DNA of 64,000 bases from Chamaelirium japonicum (taxonomy: Eukaryota; Streptophyta; Magnoliopsida; Liliales; Melanthiaceae): assembly GCA_947650365.1 (NCBI GenBank), contig OX393550.1, forward strand, positions 48,034,440 through 48,098,439, in the 5' to 3' direction. Shown here piece after piece: positions 54,801 to 63,262 of the stretch (the stretch's first letter is position 1; the number at the start of each line of letters is the position of its first letter). The position numbers and the translations under genes were made by a program. Below the pieces are notes generated by a model. It was not told the origin of the DNA. It did not search any database and worked only from the letters and a program-made list of their open reading frames with translations.

Positions 54801-57800
54801 TATGTTTCTCTGCAGTGATGAATAACTTGTATGTTGCAGTCAACAAGGAATCAATTGTATGTTGCAGTTCTGTGCTTTCATTGCTTTCTCTATGCTATGT
54901 TTCTCTGCAGTGATGAATAACTTGCTTCAGTTGCTTGCATGCTGCAGTTTGTAAATAAGAGTACATGGCTTGGTCTGATTTCTGTTATAAAATATATATT
55001 AAAAAAATTGCCGTATCCCTGCCAAGGTTTAAAATCACGGTATCGGTCGGCCCCAAACCGGTATCTACTGGTCGGTACGTACCGGTACCGGCTGATACGA
55101 ACCGATACCGGTTGAGAAAAAAAACCTGAAAAAAACCCAAAAAACCCAAAAAAAAAAAAACTTTAACCTGTCAGTACCGGCCTGTACTGGCCTGAACCGG
55201 CCGATACGGACCGTTACGTACCGGTACCAGCCGATACGGGCCAGGTATCGGGATCGGATGCAGTACCGGTCTCGAACCGGCCAAAACCGGTACGTACCGG
55301 TATCGGCCGAGATTTAAAACCCTGATCCCTGCCATATCCGTATCCTAGTTTTTTAAGATTTGTCGTGTCCCGTATTCGTATCCGTATCCGTGTCCGTGCT
55401 TCATAGCTTCTCCTTATAATTGACTTCCAAATCCAATTAGAGAAAGGACTGTGTAAGAACAAATGGTTAGTATCCTCCCAATACCCGCAAAGTGTACAAG
55501 ACAGATAAGTGATATTTGGATGCTTCTGCCTCGTATGATTGATCCAAGTATGAATCTTATCGTTTGTTACCAACATCATAAAAATCCTCAGTGTCAACGG
55601 TGCCTATGCCTTCCAGATCATCAAAGCTACCGGGAAAACGATTCCACCGGAGTTGATGAAGCTGTAAAAGGATTAATTGAAAAGTTGGCCTAAGAACTCC
55701 AACTCTTAGTAATCGGATCCGACTGATTGTTGACCAAATGTTTCTTAAAATAACCATCAACTCCTGAAGCTCGTGAGTCAAATGAGGGGGAACAATTCTT
55801 TGAAATCTGAGAACCCACATAGTGACACCACCATTTATCTTACACAGCGAGCAAATTGAAGCTTGCTCACTCCAGGCTATAGCATAGAGGACACAAAATA
55901 GGTTCTTCAAAGATCCTTCTAATGGCCAAATATCCTCCCAAAAGGGAGTGGAATTCTTTGAAATCTAAGAACCCACATAGTGACACCACCTTTTATCTTT
56001 CACAGCAAGCAAATTGAAGCTTGCTCACTCCAGGCTATAGCATAGAGGACTGAAAATAGGTTCTTCAAAGATCCCTCTAATGGCCAAATATCCTCCCAAA
56101 AGGGAGTAGAATTACCATAGTCAATGACCAGCTTGTTCCCACATTAATAAATTATTTCAATCTTAATAATACCTTTCTAGAAAGAAAATATTGTTCTCGA
56201 AATCTGCATTGAGCTTGAAAAGCAAATAAACTTCGGAAATTTGTTCCTTTGATATGATCATGTTGAAGTCCACACCACCATTTCTCCAGGGGAGCTTTGT
56301 TATAATCCCTAAGGTTAATCACTCCCAATCAATCATGTTCCTTATTATGAACCACTCCCCAGTTAGCTAATCGGTAGCTACCGAAAATCCATATGGACCT
56401 TTCCAGAGGAATCCGTTACCAATACTGTCAATCTTCCAAATTATCTAGCTAGGAAAATAGCAGGAAGCAAAGTAGTATAAGGGAATAGAAGTTAAAACTC
56501 AATTAATAGAGGTTGATTTACCTCTTCAACCTCTACAATGTATCCCCTTTCAAAAAGGCCCTTTGGACCATAATAAATCAATATTGAGAAACTTCCCACT
56601 CACTTTTTCTAATACTCAGATGACGACCTTCTGATGTAGGTAAATCTAATTTGTATAGCCTATGGAATGATGAACGAAGGGTACAAAAAGGTCGAGTTTG
56701 GAAAGAGCTTCAAATTGGTATCAGGATCGGCCAAATCGGCTACTAACCAGAACCCAAGATATTGCTAGACGATGAAAATGTGTCTGTTTGACCGAAACAG
56801 GTTGAGTCCAGCTTTTAAATTCAAGTACCTATAACTTAAATGTTGAATGGCAATTTACCTTTGGATTTGGATGTACAGATTATGGGTTGGGGCCAAAAGG
56901 GTAAAAAGGAAAGATTAAGTGGACTTAACTTTTAGGATTTTATCCTCTTTGATTTCAGGTGAGAAAGGACAACGGGGCATCAACAAGGAGTGAAAAAGAG
57001 GAAACCATATTCCTCATCTCCTATGCCTATAAAATAGAGAGGAGCAAATAGACCTTTAGACTTGCATTAAGTGTGATAACCCCTTTTGGGAGAGGCTTCT
57101 GTAGCCATATTCTTCTTCTTCCCCTATTCTTATTATTCTCCTTCTGAGAGAGTGCTTGACTTTCCAAATCCAAAGCCTCCGATAATTCTCGAGGCCAGTC
57201 TTTCTCTTTGAGAGACTCTTTGGCAACTCCTTTGATCCCACAGTGGTTTGATCCAAGCCTCCCCCTCCGTTTCTCTCATCTTCTTCATCATTTGTTGACG
57301 AGCATTGAAAAAGTTTCATCTATTTCTCTAACATACTTGCATGTCATTGGATTTGATTTGAGTCTGTTTGATGCCCTTTTCATTCCTTGATCATACCTTG
57401 ATACTAGTAGATCAATCGCTGTCCATTAGAAGCCCAAGTTGCATTGATTAATCTCATTTTCTATGTAAAGACTGGCATTGTATTCTACTATATTACATAC
57501 AGAATTTACATTTCTTTTATGGTGTTAATGCTCTAGATTGTTATATCATCATCCACAATAGCCATTGTTCAACATTTATGCAAGTTCTAAGATTACCTAT
57601 GTTTATTGTCTTTAATATGGTTTATACACTATATAGTCTATATCGAATCCGTAAGGCTATTTAAAGCGAGGTATGGTGGTTATGATTCAAGACATTGACG
57701 AAGATTTATGAATTGGATTACGAGAACGAGTATGTTCCTTTATTCCATGTTGAATATCCGGGTTTCCCACAACTCACGCTGAGTGCTCGCGCCCAAGCAC

Positions 57801-60800
57801 CCTACCTGCAATTGTAGCCACTGTCCTCCTATGTTGCCAACTTGCCGCCACTTGTTGTTTAATCGCAACAGCTGCAAGCGTCATCGTGACAACATGCCCG
57901 CAACCGATGCGGCCTGCTACTCTCGCTCCTTTTCCCCCTATCTTGATCTTTGTCATTGCCTATGTTTACCTTCTTTGTTACAATGGTATTGGAAGAAAAA
58001 AAAAATCTCTCCTCTTTATTTTGTTTCATTCTTCTCTTTACAACAAAAAATCAAGAATCCATTATCCACATCGATCCTTGCGGATTAGTGAATCTCCACG
58101 CAACCACCATGACCACCGTTAACCTCCATTTCTGCTTCACAAGTCATCGGCCCGCTGGTCAAGCCTGCAAACCGCCACCCACGAAGAAAAGAAAAAAAAA
58201 AAGAGGAGGGGGGGGGAGAAGCAGCAAAGGAGGAACAAGTGAGAAAACTCTCATGCGTCGCACTCCACCACTGAACGCACAGGAGCCCTTCTTCACTGCT
58301 ACGTCGGTGCTTCTCCCTTCCCTTCCTCTGATTTTTCTATTTCCAAAGCTGAGAACAAAAAAAAAACTATTCCCAAACCAATCTAGTCAAGGCGTAGCCT
58401 AGGCCATCGCCTAGGCGTTTTAGACCTCCGACCGCCTAGGCAGTGGCTAGGCGGGTGGGGGAGTCTGGGCAGCCGTATACGCGACCACCTGGGCACCAGG
58501 CTATAGGCCCCTCCTAGGCGCCTGCTTTAATAATTGGGTTTTTTTGCTTTTTTTAAAAATTAGTTAGGTTCAAATTGAGTTTTCTTGACCCCCGTTTGGT
58601 TTTATAGGGTCCATGTTGCTTTATATATGGCCAACACCATGCCATCATTAATGGGAAAGAAACTATTGTGTTCATGTTCTCAGGGTTTGAAGAGGAAAAA
58701 TGCAAAAAATGCATTTAAGGATTATTCATATAAGAGTGATGATGATGTAGATGGTTAGGTGATTTAGAAGAGTTTTTTTTTTTTTTAGTATGCGGATGTA
58801 AAATGTTCCAAAAAATAATAGATTACCTAATATGGTTATGTTTATGCTGAAGATATTTGCTTGAATTTATGGATATGATAGGTTATGTTTCTCTTGCTGA
58901 TATGTGATTCATATTTGTTGCAATATATAATCATTGCGGTTGACGTGTGATTCCTATTTGCTGCAATAATAATGGTTTTGTAGGTTATCATACGCTCTGT
59001 ATCATACCAATTATCAAATATTATTATTTCGACCATATCAATTTCTAGAAATTAATTTTGACTATGCATGAAACCACAAATTACTTATGTATATATATTA
59101 CTTATATTTATTTAATATGTTTAATTTTTATCGCCTAGGCATCGCTTTGACTACACTGTCCCAAACCCAATTAAGTGACTCTTAAATCCATGGTTATTAA
59201 TATCGTACGATACAAGATACAAAACGTATGATACAGTATGTATCGTGCGTATATATCATTTTCACTATATCGTAGGAGACATAATACGATACGCATTGTA
59301 CAATACAACGAAAGTAAGGACTTCGTGGTTTGTTTCTCTTAGAGTATCTAACCCACTACCCATTTGTACCTCCTTTGCTAACTTTAGCAAGAGGATGGCA
59401 TAAAATCTGCTCCAACCGACCCCTTACCCCACTTGATAAATTTAGCAAGTGGGATTTCACTCGTTAAATTTAGGAAGTGGGGTTCACTTGCCATTTGTAC
59501 CTCCCATCGGCCCATAGTAATAATGCTCCCACTTGACCATTTGCAAAAGGGAAAAATGGGGTGAATGGCATGGCTGTGATCAACGATCTAAAATTTGAAA
59601 AGTACATGTTCTTTTTGAAAAGTACATGTCCTTTTTATGGGACATTTGGATATAGGGAGTGGGATAGGGGGTGGGTTGGAAGGGGCTTTCCTCCCCATTA
59701 CCTATTTTGCTTAGGTGGCATGTTTAGCAAGCCAAAAGGGGTTTCCAAGATGTTCTTAGTTCCTAAAGCACTACATAAATGTTTTTTTCGTCTCTTAAGT
59801 TTTATCATAGGACACTTTTAACACTTTCTAACCTAGGGTGAAGAGAGATTGGGGTTTCCAAGATGTTCTTTTAGGGCTTTCACAAATATTCTTCTATCTT
59901 CCTCTAGAATTATAGGAATCCAATGCCGTTTGTTTCAAATTTTCTAAAGCTTGTGGGCACCAAGTACATATAACTTTTTCAAGCTTTAAAGAGTTTTTGA
60001 GAAAATGCTATAGGAACCCACAAAGATCCATCGAAGAACGTGGACTTCAAATTTCTTTTTTGAGTGCCTCAAAGTGGTAAGAAACCTTTCCTACGTACTT
60101 GATTCTTTTTTACTTAAAATAGTAAATAGAAGGAAGAAGAAAGCTTATGATGAAACTTGTATATAGATAAATCATTGATCACAATCATCTATGGTTTCCT
60201 TTTGATAGAAGTATATGCATCATACTATTTGTATGAAATAAACTTATGCTTGATGGGAAATGAAAGAAATGTAATGCTTTTCTACTCTTAATTTCTCAAA
60301 TTTAATGTTCTAGTATTTGCAAGCACAGGTATTTATATGACCATCAACTACACCAACATGCCTAAAACTAGTAGTTTACATTTATCAGCGGTATGGAGCA
60401 ATTTTTAGGAACAGAAGAGGAATGTGCATAAATAAAGAACATCATGGATCCTATAATTAGATCACATTAAATCAATTGTATAACATGCCAATAATGTTTT
60501 GATACCTGACGCAGATTTATACGAAGCATGAGATCCTAAGCTATCACCACTGCTGTCAGTTGAATTGTGTTGCCAAATATCGATCAACTGGAATCCATGT
60601 ATCATGATGGCCTACAAAATAATGTTGCATATCAGAGATCCGGACCAGAACATTGTTCAAAATTGTTAACAAGGTAAATAGGTTTATTTCACAAGAAAGA
60701 TCCATCTAGGATACCTTTTCAATCTTCTAGTTGTTCTGTGTGAACAGAGGAGTTAACAGAAGCCAGAAATATCACAAGGCAAATTTTGGTTTATAGCTTA

Positions 60801-61157
60801 TTATCATCCAATACCTAAAAAATGTTCATAAATTGTACATTTATAAACTATTTAGATACATTTCATTTGTTCTGTTACTTCTGTAGGTATGGACTTTACC
60901 TATTCCCTTATGTTACAAATAAATTATTAGATCAAATCAATTTATTCAGATATGTATGCCCAATGCCTTGGAGAAATTTAATCAACAGTGCGACATTTCA
61001 ATGTTGCTTAGCGACGTAAGCATTCAGATTGGAGGTCATAGCATACATAAGGACAATTACCTTCAGTGTCTCAAAAGCAATAGAAATAGGCTCGAAGAAC
61101 AGCAGTAGGAACAAATTAGAGCTATAAGACCGATAGATCATCATACACAGCCTTAAC
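40982..61157 (-). CDS. RIN2: RIN2/RIN3-like RING-H2 E3 ubiquitin ligase with CUE-type domain (5-prime end not seen)
   Basis: Eight exons join in phase: 61157-61061, 60611-60506, 45540-45383, 45283-45146, 45066-44999, 44648-44421, 41500-41128 and 41038-40982, about 407 residues to the stop. The protein is a membrane E3 ligase of the gp78/AMFR type; Arabidopsis RIN2 and RIN3 interact with RPM1 and RPS2 and act in hypersensitive cell death. Visible features: hydrophobic segments (NLFLLLFFEPISIAF; FFLDTITLLMALSHYLIIWW; FHVVDAVLFL), a RING-H2 (CAIC, CNHLFHLAC, CPTC), a Q/S-rich linker with GVQMMMRQLASV, and a C-terminal CUE-type helix (MADRVREVLPHIPDELIIQ, then DLRRTN). About 170 N-terminal residues should lie upstream; I found no exon for them between 61158 and 64000. 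Family assigned by recall, so RIN2 versus RIN3 is not decided. Confidence 0.9.
41128..41500 (-). CDS. RIN2: RIN2-like exon with linker and CUE start
   Basis: The exon is 373 nt, acceptor GCGCAG and donor CAG-GTACGG. It starts GVGFDPNWVPPWPNPGTDG, contains GLSGVQMMMRQLASVSENYG, and ends MADRVREVLPHIPDELIIQ. Confidence 0.92.
41826..41953. repeat. Compound (GA)n-(GGGA)n-(GA)n microsatellite
   Basis: About 128 bp of uninterrupted GA, then GGGA units (41882-41910), then GA. Confidence 0.97.
42690..43800 (+). mobile_element. Possible solo LTR or LTR-like remnant
   Basis: The text starting TGTTACGACCAAGGAAGGCC and ending near GGTTTTCCACGTAAATCA resembles an LTR of gypsy or copia type (late GGGTTTTCCACGTAA motif). 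I could not find a target duplication or a partner copy. Confidence 0.35.
44421..44648 (-). CDS. RIN2: RIN2-like exon with second half of RING
   Basis: The exon is 228 nt, acceptor CTACCAG. It reads LDQRLTEVYSCPTCRKPLFL, then HVSNDEQLVEQVNMGLDQQR, and ends SGTLW plus a split arginine. It supplies the last two zinc ligands (CPTC). Confidence 0.93.
44999..45066 (-). CDS. RIN2: RIN2-like exon with RING core
   Basis: The exon is 68 nt: GPMARAKKLACNHLFHLACL then RSW (split). It supplies the C-x-H-x2-H-x2-C ligands. Acceptor ATCACAG, donor GTATGA. Confidence 0.92.
45146..45283 (-). CDS. RIN2: RIN2-like exon with RING start
   Basis: 46 codons: ALVSATVKRIRGYIKLKKAL, then NGALPDATYEELCAYDDECA and ICK. 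Acceptor CTGACAG, donor GTAAGG. It holds the first two zinc ligands (CAIC). Confidence 0.93.
45383..45540 (-). CDS. RIN2: RIN2-like exon with two transmembrane segments
   Basis: The exon is 158 nt: SLSEWKGLLIRNCGFFLDTI, TLLMALSHYLIIWWLHGLTF, HVVDAVLFLNMR. Acceptor TTTGCAG, donor GTAAGTG. The acceptor follows a 15-kb intron. Confidence 0.92.
46145..46255. repeat. (GT)n and (GGT)n microsatellites
   Basis: gtgtgt runs flank about nine ggt units at 46181-46210, followed by further gt repeats. Confidence 0.9.
46331..46430. repeat. Copy 1 of a dispersed ~90-bp repeat
   Basis: The text ctatataacatggcacggcg followed by gttgactagacaaaatgg and further gctgactagacaaaaa units is repeated in the same orientation at 47769-47860. 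Confidence 0.8.
47420..47760. other. GC-rich island in the RIN2-like intron, no recognised gene
   Basis: Both strands are open for about 90-110 codons, but the text is low in conserved motifs. The phrase ttgccgtcgaaagt recurs at 47570 and 49285. It is probably part of a repeat. Confidence 0.5.
47769..47860. repeat. Copy 2 of the ~90-bp repeat
   Basis: Direct copy of 46331-46430, about 80 percent similar by eye. The pair brackets 1.34 kb. Confidence 0.8.
48090..48320. repeat. Pyrimidine-rich tract with (CT)n
   Basis: Repeated ctctctctc and ccgtctctctctc runs. An open frame through it is compositional only. Confidence 0.85.
48737..48885. repeat. Duplicated segment with (CT)n
   Basis: The text caaggaggaatcaacccctc then aacgcaccaggtatggcc plus a CT run occurs twice, starting at about 48737 and 48828. 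Confidence 0.85.
49698..49795. repeat. Copy 1 of ~90-bp duplicate (copy 2 at 50627-50715)
   Basis: cttagtaagaaaaaaa, atcagcaa and ttttcaatcaacatgaattg occur in the same order at both places, 0.93 kb apart. Confidence 0.75.
51082..51240. ncRNA. Strong hairpin (MITE- or miRNA-like), 59-nt arms
   Basis: The left arm (51082-51140, atgagtttgtgtatgggctg onward) and the reverse complement of 51181-51240 agree at about 54 of 59 positions, with a 40-nt loop. The preceding 120 bp carry further related phrases (ttgagtaaaaactcaat), and the flank has gagcatctccag, common at MITE ends. Transcription is not known. Confidence 0.5.
51441..53570 (+). CDS. LINE reverse transcriptase with zf-RVT region
   Basis: The 709-codon frame is fully open. 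The RT starts inside domain 1 (NQTAFIKGRLILDNVATVQE, KIDFEKAFDRLNW), has GVKQGCPLSPFLF and the catalytic FADD at residues 166-169, then LPTKYLGLPLN. The C-terminus has the plant LINE zinc-binding region (ADCVLCGHGREDVNHLFLHC). Absence of stops over 2.1 kb suggests a fairly recent copy. It lacks the endonuclease and cannot move by itself. The first residues before QANRMASKI are probably flanking DNA. Confidence 0.92.
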   Translation: MFGGDTHIGHQANRMASKINDIVSTNQTAFIKGRLILDNVATVQELIYHIKERKEEGIILKIDFEKAFDRLNWSFILNTLRAKGFSANWIRWVWNCLSTSTISCLVNGQPGKQFKTGRGVKQGCPLSPFLFILAMDVFDAMIRRVEHRGLLTGIGDPSWRTANLHFADDTIIFCAAKREQVSLLKILLYSLELVSGLKVNFSKTSLFYIGVNEQLATSLAAVLNCRRDSLPTKYLGLPLNDNRLKKNDWYKVIEKMDIRLAGWKGKNLSLGGRLTLVNAVLTMIPSYHLSFYLMPKWVITKIDSIRSNFLWKGADNNLKTYHLAKWGMVCKSKEEGGLGVINLADHNKALLGKWWWRLQNDQGDNWSSVIRGRYFKRFKPMQVRSRTSGKVSPFWKGIQKIGNIYKCGINLRVRNGKSTSFWEDRWLVEGQLKDWYPDLYELAWDKKASVRSQCLVSDNITTWDLKFRRAIPVFLQFQVRELRDLLQLISIDEAEDEATWRLASSDIFSTRSFYNFINKGGLICPVAGALWRSKVPLKIRIFMWLMIKKKLLTKTNLLRRGNQRITDADCVLCGHGREDVNHLFLHCPFVKEIWDPLRKGLKIKGAPGSVFSLWTVWREKRIKRRLRHSWDMVVMAVCWSIWMERNSRIFRQRSTGSKVVKNSAKMRLLQWKVALQGKKLQQLENIICNRFLFCFLFLPCPKGFLYPDF
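51441..53640 (+). mobile_element. L1-type LINE, 5-prime truncated, with A-rich tail
   Basis: The element has the C-terminal part of LINE ORF2 and a short 3-prime untranslated region ending in an A-rich tail at about 53630-53645. The endonuclease part is missing, as usual for LINE 5-prime truncation. It lies antisense to the host gene. I could not define a target duplication. Confidence 0.9.
54160..54265. repeat. Three tandem ~36-bp units inside the hAT
   Basis: The unit ctcgaagtcccgaagatccg then ccaccaccgctcc occurs three times with changes. Confidence 0.75.
54446..54955. repeat. Irregular tandem array inside the hAT
   Basis: Phrases gatgaataacttgcttgtat, gctgcagtttct and ctatgctatgtttctctgca recur six to seven times at variable spacing. 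The origin is unknown; the TTTCTCTGCAG phrases resemble splice acceptors, so a captured intron-rich fragment is one possibility. Confidence 0.8.
55023..55324. mobile_element. Small hAT nested in the larger hAT-like element
   Basis: The inverted ends are CAAGGTTTAAAATC and GATTTAAAACCCTG. The 8-bp duplication ATCCCTGC is exact (55015-55022, 55325-55332). The interior is made of taccggtatcgg-type repeats in both orientations. Confidence 0.9.
55415..56470 (-). pseudogene. Antisense LINE remnant (zf-RVT and C-terminal RT part)
   Basis: On the minus strand, RIFMMLVTNDKIHTWINHT and YLSCTLCGYWEDTNHLFLH match the plant LINE zf-RVT region, and IWKIDSIGNGFLWKGPYG matches the part upstream. Many stops and an internal duplication make it a pseudogene. 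Confidence 0.85.
55795..56115. repeat. Tandem duplication of ~157 bp in the LINE remnant
   Basis: The text from ttctttgaaatctgagaacc to cctcccaaaagggagtgg is repeated immediately, with several differences between the copies. Confidence 0.93.
56471..58383. other. Intron sequence without recognised features
   Basis: AT-rich DNA with short open frames only. A purine run (aagaaaagaaaaaaaa then G-run) lies near 58185-58220. Nothing supports a gene. Confidence 0.6.
58384..59153. mobile_element. hAT-like or MITE element with TAGTCAAGGCG ends
   Basis: The left end TAGTCAAGGCGTAGCCTAGG is inverted at the right end (CGCCTAGGCATCGCTTTGACTA reduced to its last bases TTTGACTA). Such gcctaggcg-rich ends are common in plant repeats. 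An exact target duplication is not visible; near-copies TCCCAAACC(C)AAT flank both sides a few bases out. Confidence 0.5.
59154..60505 (-). other. Right end of the 15-kb intron
   Basis: Contains a small remnant rich in cgatacgtat-like phrases (59195-59310) and otherwise AT-rich sequence. No gene was recognised. Confidence 0.55.
60506..60611 (-). CDS. RIN2: RIN2-like exon (membrane region, continued)
   Basis: 35 codons plus one base: AIMIHGFQLIDIWQHNSTDS then SGDSLGSHASYKSAS. Acceptor TTTGTAG, donor GTATCA. The start AIMIHGFQLIDIW is strongly conserved in the family. Confidence 0.9.
61061..61157 (-). CDS. RIN2: RIN2-like exon, first visible
   Basis: The exon is 97 nt: one split base then LRLCMMIYRSYSSNLFLLLF and FEPISIAFETLK. 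Acceptor TTTCAG, donor GTAATT. It encodes a transmembrane segment. The preceding exon must end in phase 2. Confidence 0.88.
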
Positions 61158-62340
61158 CTGAAAGTTTAAAGCATATGTAGAGATGTTAACAAAAGGAACT
61201 GCTTTTAAGGGTACATTGACAAAGAAAAAATAACTACACGAAAGTATTACTGTTTGACGTAAAGATTGAATCGACTAACACATATTAGAACTAAAACAAT
61301 GCTATATGAGTATCATCAGAAATTCAGTTAGTTTGCATGAGTCCAAACAATTTCAACAGTTCACTGCATCATATACACGGTCTTTCTGGCTCATATCACA
61401 CAAACTACACTGCTATATTTTCACGCATTCGTTCAGACATTAGTAAATAGTTGAAACTGTCAATTAGATTTAAACCAACAAATATGCCGGAGCTTCAATA
61501 ACCAACACCCTTATTAGCTAAGAGCCTGAAAAGAGATTGGATACTCCAAAGACAGTTCCCAAACTAAGAGAAATAATGGAAAAGAACCAAGTATCTTTAG
61601 AAAAACTATCTTGTATGACATATCGATGATATATACAGATAATTAGTTACTACCTACTAAGACCATTTGAAATCAGAACTCATTACCAGTACACACCAAA
61701 AGGTAGTAAAACGGGACTTAGATCCTAGTGAATCACTGGAATAAATGATAAAAATCGTGAAGATGGAAAGCAGCATACTCATGAAACATGTGGAAATGAC
61801 AATACCCACACTGGATTCTAATCACGCTACTAGAAAAATTTGGTCAAAGCTGAATAACAGGCCTGGTTTACACATTTAAAAGGTTCAAAGTGGAGGAAAA
61901 AATGAAACCCTCTTATTTATGCCTAGTCAGCGAAGTGAAAATTCCCTTCTATCTTCGTGTACCATCTTTCCTAAGAGTAAGGAGTGCAGGTACAACAAAT
62001 GAACTCATACTTTCCTGAATAGGTCCCGTCTTCAACAAAACCGGAACCTATCGGGGCAGCTCCTCAAACTCAATGGGACTTACATGACAACAACACGGGT
62101 GCGGTAAAGTAGTTCATGGGATTAGATCAGCACAATGTTGAATATCCCTTGAGTAAGGCTTAACCCCATACTCTTCCCTCAGAGAGGAGTTCCCTCAGAA
62201 AAAAAAATGTTGAATATCCCTTAGAGGTGGGAGACCGTCAGGAAGTTCTTTGGAAAAATATGTTAGAATTCCTCAAGCGAAGGGTTGGACTTCACAAGCA
62301 ACACTTGGGGCTCTCAACCCTTCATTGGCTACGACATAGA
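61158..62340 (-). other. Upstream intron of the RIN2-like gene, nothing else seen
   Basis: I searched the minus strand for the hydrophobic N-terminal exons expected in this family and did not recognise any. AT-rich. Confidence 0.5.
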
Positions 62341-62348
62341 CTACAGAT

Positions 62349-62898
62349 TAGGGGTGCAATGGACTCCGAAAATCAGAAAACCCAACCCGAAACATCAGGT
62401 ATGGGCACTGATTTTGTATCCAAAACATGGTTTGGGCAGGGTATAGGTATAGGAACTCTACCCAATTGATTTTTGGGTATGGGTATGAGTACCTCAATAC
62501 CCATACTCGAAACTTGATTGCCCCTCTAACTTGTGTATACTAGATAATACAGTTCGACTCAAAACTCATTGTCATATACCCAAATTCTAAATCGCTCATA
62601 TCCCTACCCAAACTTATACTCTACTAAAAACATTGTAATAAGAAACCAAAAGAGATTGTTAACATTGCATTGTGATACCTTATTATTGTTTTCCTCAAGT
62701 GATAGCATATATGATGGAAAAACAGAAACAATTATACCCAATTCATACTCAAAACCAGAACCGAAACCCGATTGGGTATGGATCGGGTATGGATCATCTT
62801 CTACCCGAATGGGTAGGGTCGGGTATGGACCCTGCCATACCCGAATGGGTATAGGTAAGGGTAGGGTCCGACCCGAACCCGACCGATTGCCACCCCTA
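62349..62898. mobile_element. Non-autonomous hAT-like element, 550 bp
   Basis: The ends TAGGGGTGCAATGG and CCGATTGCCACCCCTA are inverted. The 8-bp duplication CTACAGAT is exact (62341-62348, 62899-62906). Subterminal text is full of gggtatgggta-type repeats. No coding. Confidence 0.93.
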
Positions 62899-62956
62899 CT
62901 ACAGATTGAGACTCTTGAATCTCTTCCTTGAAGCACGCCCGGGATAACAGAAACGG

Positions 62957-63262
62957 AGACGTTTTCCTTTGTCCCTTTGGGGTTTTTGGAACAGCAGTGT
63001 GTGGCTTTTGTACACAGCTAAGGTTTCTTCTAAGGAACAAGCTTGATTTTGTAGCCATCATTGCAAACGTGATACATGTTCTTTTCTCCATCGTGGATGT
63101 TTTCCCTTGTCCCTTTGGTGTTTTTGGAGCAATAGTGGATGGCTTATGTACACTGCTAGCAGGACTCAAAGATTTTTTTTAAGGAACAAGCTTGCGTTTT
63201 GTATGCATCCTTGGCAAACGTGTATGTGTTCTTTTCTCCATTGTTTGATGTCTTTCTATCGT
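62957..63262. repeat. Two tandem units of ~150 bp
   Basis: ttgtccctttgg, ggaacaagcttg and gttcttttctccat recur in the same order in 62957-63107 and 63108-63262, with clear divergence. Confidence 0.85.

Larger units (their letters stand above)
53689..55406. mobile_element. hAT-like element, 1.7 kb, non-autonomous
   Basis: The ends CTATGAATCACGGATAC and GTCCGTGCTTCATAG are inverted, and an exact 8-bp duplication CTTCTCCT flanks it (53681-53688, 55407-55414). The subterminal text is full of ggatacgtgtcggatacgg-like repeats. The interior carries tandem repeats and no transposase. It interrupts an older LINE remnant. Confidence 0.88.
45541..60505 (-). other. RIN2-like intron of 14,965 bp with stacked repeats
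   Basis: The donor is GTATCA at 60505-60500 and the acceptor AG at 45542-45541. Contents in order: plain intron to about 46140, microsatellites, duplicated segments (46331 and 47769), a pyrimidine-rich zone (48090-48320), a hairpin (51082-51240), a LINE, hAT elements and a second LINE remnant, then AT-rich sequence with another hAT-like element (58384-59153). Both LINE and hairpin could affect transcription, but splicing signals at both ends look normal. Confidence 0.88.
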
